Assembly (NCBI GenBank): GCA_965240325.2
Contig: OZ251253.1
Location: forward strand, 310,001-374,000
DNA from: Rebecca billardiae RCC1528
Lineage: Eukaryota > Haptophyta
Direction: 5' to 3'
DNA: 64,000 bases
The position numbers and the translations under genes were made by a program. Numbering within the stretch: position 1 is the stretch's first letter; the number at the start of each line of letters is the position of its first letter. Shown one piece after another: positions 10,801 to 22,961 of the stretch. The notes below the pieces were generated by a model. It did no database searches, was not told where the DNA came from, and saw nothing but the letters and a program-made list of their open reading frames with translations.

Positions 10801-11735
10801 GCGGCGCTGTCTGTCAGCAGGGCGGCGCCGGGGCCGCATGCTACTTCGGTGCCTCGGAGTCTTACGGTGTGGCTTCTTCCGGTGTGGCCCCTCCGGACTC
10901 TGAGGAGGGCGCGGGCGGCGCGGAGCGCACAGACGGCGCCGCAGACCCCTCGCTGTCCCACTACGCCGCGGCCGCGGCCTCCGAGGCGGTGGCGGAGGCG
11001 GCGGTGGCGGCGGCCGCGGCCGCGGCCGCCGCGGCGCGAGACGCTCGCTTTCTTCCGCTGCTGCCGCGCGCCGCGCTCCTGCTTGCCCTGTGGGCCCTGA
11101 GCGTGGGCGCCGGTCGGTACGCCTCGCTGTGCGCCGCGCCGTTCGCGTTCGCGTCCGGCGTCACGGCCGAGTCCGGGCTCTTCGACTACGGCGTGGCGAA
11201 CGTGAGCGCGGCTCTCGCCCTGGACGCCGCGGGCGCGCTCTGCGCCGCGACGGCGCTTGACGCGCTCGGCCGCCGCGCGACGCAGGCGTGCCTCTTCGCG
11301 CTCTCCGCGGCGGCACACGCGGTGGTCGGTCTCTGCGCGGCGCTCCCCGCGCGGCCGGCGTGGGCGCTCGCGCTGGTCTATGCGCTCGCGCGCGCCTCGC
11401 ACGCCGGTGGCTCGGCCGCGGCGTGGTGCGCTTGCTTCGAGCTCTGGCCCACTCGCGTGCGCGCGACCGCGGTGGCGGCGGCGGCGTGCGCGGCGCGCGC
11501 CGGCGCGCTCGGCGCTCTGGCGTGGGCGGCGCACATGCGCGACACAAACGCCGAGTGGGCACACGCGCTCGCCGCCGCCGCGGCCGCGGCGGTCGGCGCC
11601 GCCGTCGCCCTCGCGCTCCCCGAGACGGCCGGCACTGACCTTGCCCACGCCGCCGACGCCGCGGAGGAGCGGCAGGCGCGCGCGGCCGCGTGGCGCCGCG
11701 TGTCACGCCTCGCTCGGCTCTACTGCCGCTGGTGA
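7875..11735 (+). CDS. Giant MFS transporter with ubiquitin-like N-terminus and a very long central loop
   Basis: A 1,286-residue protein from ATG 7875. Residues about 5-80 look like a small ubiquitin/PB1-like fold (inference). About 400 residues of low complexity follow, including a 24-base tandem repeat encoding ISRRGTEIA near 9000-9060 and a glycine run at 9226-9303. Transmembrane helices 1-6 begin near residue 500 and carry the MFS motif A in GGALADGALGRR and the loop motif PESLPWLAARGD. A central loop of about 380 residues, rich in Ala/Gly/Ser, separates helices 7-12, which contain ELWPTRVRATAVA and LPETAGTDL, typical of the sugar/organic cation (SVOP-like) branch. The substrate is unknown. 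No intron is needed. Confidence 0.78.
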   Translation: MAAGPQGAPARLVRLGAERSARIPLSHATPVRELEDALRHAFGLAADLEIVGLSDGSTSLVGLESAHAHPQHAWLIVRGREGGAAGSGASSPRAHQPARTPSSPGGAGAVVSSWLSQLTQHGPLAAGAAARRYGTLVEDEEAPSPARRGASVSPTRAARRAAASPSAPSSPLSTAGWPPRRWPAQPAARSQPRTPPPRLPQPPPQQPWPPRSPVRLELEVQVMAAERELGARSLLTPTSPALGDGAGDGSAAIERRPAGGSHALGGGSRKDSADLEAGGCSMAAAAGGGGVHAGAPSSPPRADAPSPRREPRRWRRWSTPGNRRAPSAGASEVSTPASSSCARRAAAEALDAPRASTAPSLAALISLPSAAAGELAISRRGTEIAISRRGTEIAISALELAGCPAPDGAAAAARSAGRSRWAGEAAAPGADAADGGFERSFLSARSRSSWGGGGVGGGGVGGGGGSGGGGGGGGGDAVASSKEFPQWPAAGARLQLGPLQWRVLVLCCAAAVAHATATFASSFVALSATQPAEGVMAARGQPWDIEKRSAGLLAGECLGLLLGGALADGALGRRAVGVWAAWAIAVLGVATAVSPRRPAAILLAVRTLAAAACGGLGTLFVLLAEALPPPRRGRVMGWVAVVSALTALGTGAAVPPTVLALGWRSAALGAALPALVLLIGAPLLPESLPWLAARGDAAAVRVCVAHAAAENAVLCVLHQRQLAAAAAAAVRSSAQRSTAAASELLPLTGAADAADAAEAGECREENARGGARGWAAPAAGGGADAAAADACAGLKSAGPSAPRAGAAAAPHYDSLAAGGIGAGSCAGSFVVAATAARSAEATAAATAGAQRALASVGRMREARRRSRAQARAGARGAGGEDDNARDSGRPGSSCSTGVGHVSSEYLPPQSTRVAPRGSAAARSGARDAAARPPSAGGGLLGGRAAAALMDGAALGGAALLPDSAAARWGGAEPACGGAVCQQGGAGAACYFGASESYGVASSGVAPPDSEEGAGGAERTDGAADPSLSHYAAAAASEAVAEAAVAAAAAAAAAARDARFLPLLPRAALLLALWALSVGAGRYASLCAAPFAFASGVTAESGLFDYGVANVSAALALDAAGALCAATALDALGRRATQACLFALSAAAHAVVGLCAALPARPAWALALVYALARASHAGGSAAAWCACFELWPTRVRATAVAAAACAARAGALGALAWAAHMRDTNAEWAHALAAAAAAAVGAAVALALPETAGTDLAHAADAAEERQARAAAWRRVSRLARLYCRW

Positions 11736-12558
11736 CGAGCTTCGGCGCCGCGGGTGGCCGCCGACTGACTGGCGGCGGCGGCGTCAGCCGCGCGCGACGG
11801 CACTGCAGACGACAGCGCGACATTATCGATATTATTGATGATGTGATGATCATGATATCGCCGGATTGTGACCGCCCGGAAGCCTTGAGCCTGCTCGGAG
11901 TCGAAGAGTGCTGGCTGAGTGGCTCCGCCGGCGCTGGGCCTCGGGCTCGGGCTGTTGCCCCCGCAGCCCGCCCGGCCGCACGCCCGCACTCCGCCGCAGG
12001 CGCCCGCGGCGGGCGGCGGGCCGCAGGCGGCAGGCGCCCGCGCGCGCGGCGGCGCTCTAACAGTAACTCGTCATCCGCCTAATATATATATATAATATAT
12101 ATATATTATTATAGTATATATAAGTAATTTATAAGTCAGGCGCCGCCCGCGCGCCAGCCGTGAGCCGACGACGGACCGCTTACTTAAACTACTACTACTA
12201 TAAGGCGCCCGCCGGACCGAGTCTGGCGGGGCAAGTCGCCGCCGGGCCGGGCCGCCGGCCGGACCCGAGTCGCGGGCCGTAACGATTCGCGGCGGCGATG
12301 ATCGATGATGACAATCGATTTACATCTGCTGCGCATCGGATGATGACTGCGCTGCTGCAGTGGATGGCATCATTGATGCTGCGGATGCTGATCGAGCCGC
12401 GCCGGAACTACGACACGGTACGTCGGTACGCGGGACCTCGTCAGCGGGCAGGCTAACAGCGGCGACCGTATGGCGTCCCGCGGCCCGGAACTAACACGGA
12501 CACCGGCGGCACAGCACTCCTCGGAAATGCAAGCGCACTCCACGTCTGCAGGCGCTCG
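11736..12558. other. Intergenic region with AT-rich island
   Basis: This convergent junction contains an AT-rich island at about 12079-12135 made of TA runs. Short CTA and ATG/GAT-rich tracts lie further right (12185-12200 and 12295-12390). No gene is seen. Confidence 0.6.
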
Positions 12559-13245
12559 TCATTCGCGCCTCCTGGCCGGGTCGTTCTGCAGCATGTACAT
12601 GGCAAGCCAGTCGACCGGGTTGTCTGGCCTGCGCGCCAGTGCGCCAGAGCGGTGCGATGGGCACGGCGGGTGCCCGGCGCGAGGGAGCGCGCGGTGGCAG
12701 GGTGACGTGCGGAAGCAGCGCGCGCGCCCGGGCGAATGCATGGCGCAGGCACCGCCCCCTACGGCCTCGCTCGCGACACGCCGCGCACCTGGCCTTCGCC
12801 AGCGCCATCAGCGCCTCGATCAGAACGGGGACGACCGTTGCGTCCAGGTACGATTTGATCGGCAGCGTCTGCGTCGAGAGGATGCTGTGCATGGCGGCGG
12901 CGGCGTTCTCGGCCTTGGCGCCCTGCGTGTGGTGGCCACCGCGCCGCGCGCGCGCACGCGAGGGCGGATGGGCCACCGCCGGCGCACAGCGTGGCGGTGT
13001 GCGCCGTGCTCGGCTGCGCGCACCTCATGCGGGTCGTCCCAGCCGGCGCCGTCCTCCGGCGGCTCGCGGTACTCCGGTGGTGCCCCGGCGGCGGCAGCTG
13101 GCGCTGCATCGAATCCTTCTGTCGGCGGCACGCGGCGCGCGGGTGCGCGCAGAGTGCCCGCACGAGTCAGTCCAGAGCACAAGCAAGGGTGTGGTGTGGG
13201 ATGTGCTGGCGTAACCGCACCGGCTGCCATCGCTCGTTCGAACAT
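12559..13245 (-). CDS. DPY30-domain protein, three exons
   Basis: The exons, all on the minus strand, are 13245-13024, 12922-12789 and 12628-12559, giving 141 residues. The introns (101 and 160 bases) have GT-AG ends and the phases match (0, then 2). Joined across intron 2, the protein reads LPIKSYLDATVVPVL then ALAKARPDNPVDWLAMYML, the full DPY30 helical hairpin that dimerises. In animals DPY30 is a core subunit of SET1/MLL histone methyltransferases; the same fold docks AKAP proteins in flagellar radial spokes, so a chromatin or a ciliary role is possible. The first 74 residues are less certain: the ATG at 13245 is the furthest in-frame one, and another small intron could be hidden there. 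Confidence 0.8.
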
Positions 13246-13361
13246 GCTCTTTTTTCTTCATTGTCGAGCAGATGATTTGTAGCGTCGTCAAATAAACCAC
13301 CTGCTAGCGCGACCAATTACTCTGCTCGGCGCCTCGGCCAAGGGACTCCCTTGCCTCGGCC
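13246..13361. promoter_or_regulatory. Short bidirectional promoter region, DPY30/MYND
   Basis: Only 116 bases separate the two divergent start codons. The sequence next to the DPY30 start is relatively AT-rich, with runs of T and A. Confidence 0.45.
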
Positions 13362-15062
13362 ATGCGCCTCGAGCACGTCTACCGCAAGAGCCTGATTCCC
13401 GCGGATGGCGAGGACGATGGCGCCGCCTTCAAGCGCTGGCAGAGCGAAGAGGAGCGGCGTGCCAGAGCCGAGCCTGCGCCGGAGCCCTACGATGCGCACG
13501 TCCCGGCCGACGCGCAACACGCGATCAACGTGCCATTGTTGAGGTGCATGCTCGCGATGACCGAGGTCTTCTTCTGCGGCGACAAGGCCTGGGGGCTCCC
13601 CAACATGCCGGACCAAGGCTTTCACGGCCGAATTCCACCGCTCTTCTTCGCCGCCATGCTCGGCTCGGTGGAGATGGCACGCGCCGTGCTCCGCCGCGGT
13701 GCGAGCCTCGATGCCCAAGCGCCCGCGTACCTGCTCGAAGAATCGTCGTATGAGATGGAGGGCACCGCCCTGTACGTAGCCTGTGAGAGTCTGCGGCGCA
13801 TCGACATGAGCGAGGCTCCGTCGGGCGGCCCAGCCGAGAGCGTTGACCGCTTGGCCACCGCCCGCTTCCTGCTGAGCGTTGGCGCCGATCCGAACGAGGC
13901 GGCGCCCTCGTCCGGGCTGACGCCGCTGCACTCGGCGTGCGAGGCCGGCTGCATGGAGCTCGCCGAGGCGCTCCTCGCCCACGGCGCTCGCCCCACGCCC
14001 CTCGACCGCTCGGGCCGCTCGCCCGCGTCGCTCCTCGCCACCAGTGCGCTGCAGGCGCTCTTCAAGCGCAAGCTCAGGGCGGCCGCCACCGGCGCGCGCG
14101 AGCCCGCGCGCTGTCCGTGCGGGTCTGGCCGACCGCTCGAGCGGTGCCACGGCGCGCCAGATGGCGTGCCCATGCACCCGGACACGCTCTGCCCGTGCGA
14201 GCACAACGTGCGTTTGCTGAAGCCAGACAGTGGGCAAGCGCCGAGCCCTGGGCAGATCTTGCCACGGCTGAGGACGTATGGCAACTGCTGCCAGAAGCGG
14301 CGCACCTTCTTCCGTGAGACGCTCTCGCGCGCCTTCGGCCCGCCGCAGGTGGTCCCCCCCGTGGGCCACTCCCAATTCGTCCCAAGGAATGGCGAGAGCA
14401 TGGAAGAACAGATTCGTGCCTTCAACCAGTCATTGGGGATGACAGGCGACATGCTGAACAGATCGAGAGCGGCCATCCTGCGCCCTCTCATGCAGCCCGT
14501 CGTGGCGATGGGGGGCATGGATCCGTGCTTTGCCGCCATCTGCGCCTCAGGCGAGTGCGACTTCATGTACATGCAGCCCTGGCTCTCCAAGGGCCTGAGC
14601 CAAAACGAGCAGTCCGTCCGCATGCATGAGTGGAACGCCCTCGTCGACAGCTTCATCTCGCGCAACCACGAGTCGTGCGCGGGTCGGTCGCCAACGGAGG
14701 TGGCGCGCGAGTGTAAGGTTGACAGCCACGGCTGCCGCCTCCTCCACCAGTGCGCGCACTCCGGGTGTGGCCGGTGGGAGGAGACGAAAGGCGAGTTCCA
14801 GCGCTGCAGCGGCTGCCGCGGGGCTGCCTACTGCTCGCGTGAGTGCCAGAAGGCGGCATGGCAGCGCGGGCACCGCGCGGCGTGCAAGGACCAGGCGCTG
14901 TGCACGGGTGGCGTGCGCCACGAGCTGTGGCTCAAGTCCTCGCTCGCAGTCAACCAGATTGTCGTGGACGACCTCATGTCAGCAACAGCCACCGGCCCGC
15001 CGCCGGAGATAGCTGCGGCCTTAGCAGCGGCTGCAGCATCAGCAGGCGGCCTTCAGTTCTGA
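13362..15062 (+). CDS. Ankyrin-repeat and MYND zinc-finger protein
   Basis: A 566-residue, intronless protein from ATG 13362. Ankyrin-type repeats occupy about residues 85-230 (IPPLFFAAMLGSVEMARAVL, TPLHSACEAGCMELAEALL). A SEC-C-like metal-binding motif (CPCGSGRPLERCHG) begins near residue 251. A canonical MYND finger lies at about 463-505: paired Cys, then FQRCSGCRGAAYCSRECQ and finally HRAAC. MYND fingers bind proline-rich peptides, and ankyrin-MYND proteins are often ciliary or signalling adaptors. I do not recognise an orthologue. The SEC-C-like motif between the two better-known domains is unusual. Confidence 0.82.
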   Translation: MRLEHVYRKSLIPADGEDDGAAFKRWQSEEERRARAEPAPEPYDAHVPADAQHAINVPLLRCMLAMTEVFFCGDKAWGLPNMPDQGFHGRIPPLFFAAMLGSVEMARAVLRRGASLDAQAPAYLLEESSYEMEGTALYVACESLRRIDMSEAPSGGPAESVDRLATARFLLSVGADPNEAAPSSGLTPLHSACEAGCMELAEALLAHGARPTPLDRSGRSPASLLATSALQALFKRKLRAAATGAREPARCPCGSGRPLERCHGAPDGVPMHPDTLCPCEHNVRLLKPDSGQAPSPGQILPRLRTYGNCCQKRRTFFRETLSRAFGPPQVVPPVGHSQFVPRNGESMEEQIRAFNQSLGMTGDMLNRSRAAILRPLMQPVVAMGGMDPCFAAICASGECDFMYMQPWLSKGLSQNEQSVRMHEWNALVDSFISRNHESCAGRSPTEVARECKVDSHGCRLLHQCAHSGCGRWEETKGEFQRCSGCRGAAYCSRECQKAAWQRGHRAACKDQALCTGGVRHELWLKSSLAVNQIVVDDLMSATATGPPPEIAAALAAAAASAGGLQF

Positions 15063-15112
15063 TGATCGACAGCACCGCCTGGTCCTGTGACCGCGCGCTG
15101 AGTGAGTCCTGA

Positions 15113-15195
15113 CATGAAATATTATATATATATTATAATATATAAATATATATATTTATATTTATTATATCATATATATATATATATATTAACGA
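15113..15195. repeat. AT-rich simple-sequence island
   Basis: The sequence is almost purely A/T (TATA and TTTATA runs), directly after the stop of the MYND gene. It is one of the AT islands found at convergent gene junctions in this window. Confidence 0.75.
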
Positions 15196-15313
15196 CGTGG
15201 TATGCAACGGGCAGGCGTCAGAGTCAGCAAGCTGTAGCAGCAGATCGAGCAGCAGAGACAAACACCAGGATCAGCGCTCCTCGCCGTCGTCCCCCCCCCC
15301 TCGTAGTCGCCCA

Positions 15314-15730
15314 TCACTCTGACATCGCCGAGCGGAAGCTCGACGCACCGTCTGGCGTCGACGCGCGCGCGCCACCGCGGTGGTCGCGGTGCCACGCGTC
15401 GTCAGCCGTCGTCTCGAAGTAGTCGTCGTATGCAGCGCCCCCGCGGGCGCGTGCCCCCGGGCGCACGTGCGCCATGCGCGCGCGGGCGATGAGCATCTTG
15501 GCCTGGCCACGCAGGCAGCGCATGCCCAGCTCGCGCCGCATGGTGCCGAGCAGCGCGCGCTCGGCGGCGGGGCGCGAGGGCGCGCTGAGGCGCGCGCGCC
15601 ACGTGTCCCGCCCCATCTTGGCGATCTTCTTGAGGGTGAGGTCCACCTCCGCGCTCCACTCGCCAAACGCCCCCACGACAATCGGGACGATCGCGGGGAA
15701 GGTGTCGAGCCGCGCCTCGTATGGGCCCAC
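15314..15730 (-). pseudogene. Possible retroelement C-terminal relic
   Basis: An open stretch of 138 residues with no ATG at its left edge in frame. It reads FPAIVPIVVGAFGEW, then a run of Leu/Lys/Arg helices with MRRELGMRCLRGQAKMLIARARMA. Such an ending resembles the region after the reverse transcriptase in non-LTR elements of algae. That comparison is from memory and weak. There is no catalytic domain here, so at most this is a fragment. Confidence 0.35.
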
Positions 15731-15850
15731 CTGGCCCTCAAGCGTGCCGTAGACTACCTCGCGGTCGAGGTATATATTATATTAATGATGATCTCTGCGT
15801 CAACCGAGTACGACTAGACGACACTATCTATACGACGATATGACGCGCGC

Positions 15851-15879
15851 GATATGTCGATCGTCATCATCGACATATC
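15851..15879. repeat. 11-base inverted repeat (hairpin)
   Basis: GATATGTCGAT (15851-15861) and its exact reverse complement ATCGACATATC (15869-15879) are separated by seven bases. The flanks (15826-15912) are full of further GATCG/CGATC elements. Function unknown. Confidence 0.6.
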
Positions 15880-16117
15880 CGGGGACGATGATCGACGTAC
15901 GATCGTCATCCAGGGTGCACTAGCTACTGTGATCGGATGAAATTATTCCGGCGCCATCATTGGCGGCGTCCCGCCGGACGGCGGGTCCGACATGATGAGG
16001 AGACCGACGCCGACGACTGTTCCGCGCGACGGTGGCTCGATGAAGCGATGCGGCGCATGCGTGCCGCGTCGGATCGCACCACGCCCGACCCGGCCGCCGG
16101 GCGGTGTGCGGCTGTGC

Positions 16118-19428
<3,311 letters not shown>

Positions 19429-20585
19429 AAGTCGGGAGCGTGGGGGGGATGATGCGGATGCGGTCGCGATTTTTTGCAGTCCGTCGCGTCGGCTCGGGAC
19501 CACTTTCCCGCCGTCGAACCGATGTCAAACTTCGCAGGTCGTGTTCAACTCCCTTGTCGGTATTCCGTACCCCGATGCCCGGCGGAAAAAGACGATTTTG
19601 TTGATGGCCTACGGTTCGTCAATAGCTTGAAGCCGGGCATCTTGTAGGTAGCGTCTGTAGCTGTCGGTAGGTTCCCCCGGTCTGCGACCGCGTTGACCCA
19701 CTGAAGCGGAATCAACGATACATATAATGATCGGCGGAGGGTTCACAACAGATTCGAGGCGAACGTTTAAGCAGCCTATTTTACCGCCGCAAAAGCAATC
19801 AAGCGATGTGTTTGCGCTCGCTTGGTCGCGCACCGTCATGGAAGTATGATTCATTTTTTACTCATGGATCAATCTACGCCTTCTTTCCACCCTTTGAACG
19901 AGTAAGATGCCAGATTAATACGATCGGCCAGTTACAACCCGATCGTGAACTTTTCTCCACCAAAGATACCTGCTGCAATAATCATCACAAACGCCCGCAA
20001 GCAGCGGAAAATTGGTCAAGCGATTTATTTCTCCTCAACCTCGCATAAATTCAGACCTACCCACTCACCGCATGCGCGCCACTCGGCCCCGCCGTTAAAT
20101 TGGTTAAAAAAGAAAGAATGATGATAGCAGTTATTACCCCCATACAACCGGACCCATTCCAGTATGATGCCGAATCCGGCCGCGCGGGGCCGCCGACGAG
20201 GCTGTGCTTGCAAGAGTCCGGCTGCGCGGGGCCCGCCGACGAGTGCGTGCGTGCGGGGCCGGCTTCGCTTGCCAGTCAGTGCGTGCACTCGAGACAGGTT
20301 GCACAGGAAACTGTCCTTGGTGTTACATTTCTGAGAGACGGCGCCTCTGAAGGATGGCGCCCGCCCACTCGCCGCTCGTGGGTGGCGCGCGCCTCGCGTG
20401 TCGATGCAGCCCCGCATCATGACTAGCTGAATGCGCGTGTCGTCAGGACTTGTCCGCGTGCGCTACATCCCTTGAGCTAGCACAGCCGGGACCCCCTCGC
20501 CGTCGGCAGTGACTGTCATCATCCCATCACACGTCGCGTGAGACGGCAAACAGCCACGGCAGCATCACCCTCTCGTCCAGGATCA
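19429..20585. other. Gene-poor region with lower GC
   Basis: From about 19560 to 20160 the base composition drops visibly compared with all flanking genes. No convincing protein is encoded on either strand; the longest frames have no recognisable domain. It may be an old insertion or simply non-coding. Confidence 0.4.
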
Positions 20586-21627
20586 TCAGGCAGCTGGAGA
20601 CAGTCCTCCCTTCGACGCGTCTCGGAGCGAGCGCACACGCCCAGCTCTATCTGCGTCACACCGCCCGCGCCATCCGTCTCGAGCCCAACGCCCGTCACCA
20701 CGCGCAGTATGGCAAACCGTCATGATCGGACCGAGCTCGTCGCCCGAGTGCAGCCTTCGCCCGCAATGCCGCGCGCGAGCATTCGAGTTCGACAATAAGT
20801 CGTCAGCGACTTGTGGGCCGGCGGGGAGATCCACGCGTGGCATAGATACCATGTAGGTCGTCAGCTCCTGCTCGGTGTACGCACGCGCTCTGCATCTGAA
20901 CACTTGATAGAAGCTCTCGATCATCACCATCGAGCGGTCTACGTGAGCCTGTGCGACCGTCTGCGCAACACCTCGCGCCTCACCCTTGATGCTGAGCTCA
21001 CGCGAGACAAAGAAGGCTATGTAGGGCTCAATGACATTCATACAGTGAGAGCGTCCTTGCCGCAGCGAGCGACAGCTTCCTTCGCCCGCTTCTTAGCACT
21101 CGCCCTGCTGTTCTTGGGCGTGAGTGAGGCGTGGTGCCTCGTCAGCCTGCTGAGCGGTTCTTGTCGATGCGTGTCACAGCGCGGAAGCAGGTGTGCGTTC
21201 GCGAGGCGTCGTGCGTGGATGCCGTTCTTCATGCTGACGACATAGATAGACTGCGTAGCGGCCGTCTCCTCATCCAAGAGCCTCGAGCATGCCACGACTC
21301 TGACACTTCAGCGCTCCGGCCGGCGCGCATGCACCATCAAGTGCAACCGAGCGGTTGAGAGGTAGCCGCCGCCAGCTTTTCGAACCTCACCAACACGCGC
21401 TGGATGAACATTGCAAAGTTGTCGCATACTATGAGTGTCGCGTGTCTCTTCCCGCGACTGTTGCTGCGCGACGTGATGTGCAAGACCAGTCGCGCGCGCG
21501 CTCCATCCAATACACGCACGGCTGATGAATGGACGTGGCCGAGCGCAAGCACGCACGCGCGAGTCGTAGGCTGCGAACGTCGTGTGCAGCCAGACTGCGA
21601 CGTGCACGGCACGTATCCACCTTGCAT
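20586..21627 (-). pseudogene. Possible decayed or atypical coding region
   Basis: Three minus-strand stretches look more protein-like than random. One follows ATG 21041 and begins MNVIEPYIAFFVSRELS with RVDLPAGPQVADDLL further on. The others are near 21038-21295 and 21337-21627 (RGKRHATLIVCDNFAMFIQRVL). Their third codon positions are not GC-saturated, unlike every confident gene here, and the frames do not join simply. I recognise no family. A mobile-element or transferred gene in decay is possible; chance is not excluded. Confidence 0.25.
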
Positions 21628-22710
21628 TGCTACGTCTCTTCACACCGGGCCTGGGACTCTTCCAGGCTGAGACGGCCTGCTCTGCTGCCCTCTGTGACTC
21701 AGATGCCGCGCGAACGTGCCGCGCGGCTGCGCGATGTCGCGATTGGAGCTCAAGGGTGGTTGACTTTCGGTACATGCTACTCAAGCAGGAAGAGGCCGAT
21801 CGAGGCGCGGAGTGGCGCGCTGCACCCGCAACAGCGGGCATCGTGCAGCGCGCGAGAGCGCGCGCCGCTTCCGGGCGCACGGCGACGGCGCCATGTACCG
21901 AAAGACGGGTGGACAGGTCGCGTCCACTGGGAATGTAACATCTGTCAGTCGCGGGCGGTCATTTTTCCGTGCAACCTGTCTCGAGTGACAGGCGGTGCGA
22001 CTAACCATCCCGCGCTGGCGCGCGCACGCGTCATCGCTACCGGGACGGAGTGCCATCCCGGGGGCTTCCGCTCGGTGAGCACTGAGCAGCTCCCGGAGGT
22101 CGGTGAGCAACGCTGCTCACCGATGCCGGTGAGGAGTGCACGAGCATCCCCGAGCCCACGGCATGCAATAAGTAGAAAGCGAATCGAGGCCGAGCTAAGA
22201 CTAAGTGATGCCAGGCCGAGCTGTAAAGTGTAAGTGGGCCAACCGGTCGGCAGCGGGCAGTTAGGCCGTAGTCGGGCCGGAGCCCGGCGGATACGACGTC
22301 GCAGATGCTGATGAGGCCCTGCCGCCGAATAGCGATTCTGCTGAGACTCCGCGCCCGCTCCGATTATCGTCCATCGTCCGCCTGCCGGCCTGGGACACTA
22401 CTAGTACTACCGTATAACGGCGAGTTACTAGTTAGACGACTAGTACTTAGTAGCCAGCCCGACTCACTGGCGCGCAGTAGTTGGCAACTACTAATATTAT
22501 TCATACTCAGATTTGTCGTTTCAAACGACGGCAGACGAGCGGGCCCGTCCGCCGCCACGTGCAATCCGCCAGATTCTCTCGCTACCCGCTCCGCCTACGC
22601 GCTGCCGGCGCGGAATTGTGCGCCGCCAAACTCGCCGTCTGCGCCGTCCACGGGCCCATCATCGACTCGCGCGCCGCGTTGCGCTGCAGCACGGCCGCCG
22701 GCACCGCGCC

Positions 22711-22961
22711 CAGGCCCCAGCTGCGGAGTCAGCTCCTCCCCGCCCCCCGCGGGCAGCCATGCGGGGCGCCACGGGTGCTCGCCGCCCAAGACGCTCGGGA
22801 GGTGCGACCTCGGCAGCGCGACAGCGGCGCAGAGCGCGTCCAGGCCCCAGCTGCGGAGTCAGCTCCTCCCCGCGGGCAGCCATGCGGGGCGCCACGGGTG
22901 CTCGCCGCCCAAGAAGCTCGGCAGGTGCGACCTCGGCAGCGCGACGGCGGCGCAGAGCGCG
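22711..22961. repeat. Tandem duplication of the CRAL-TRIO gene 3' end
   Basis: A unit beginning CAGGCCCCAGCTGCGGAGTC occurs at 22711 and again at 22841. The copies are about 130 and 120 bases; the left one has seven extra bases and several substitutions. The stop codon of the gene (22859-22861) and its last 30-odd codons lie in the right copy, so the left copy is a spare 3' end. Confidence 0.8.

Noticed and set aside
8270-11648. Long minus-strand frames of 600-900 residues
   Set aside because: They are Arg/Ala/Gly-rich shadows of the MFS gene with no domain.
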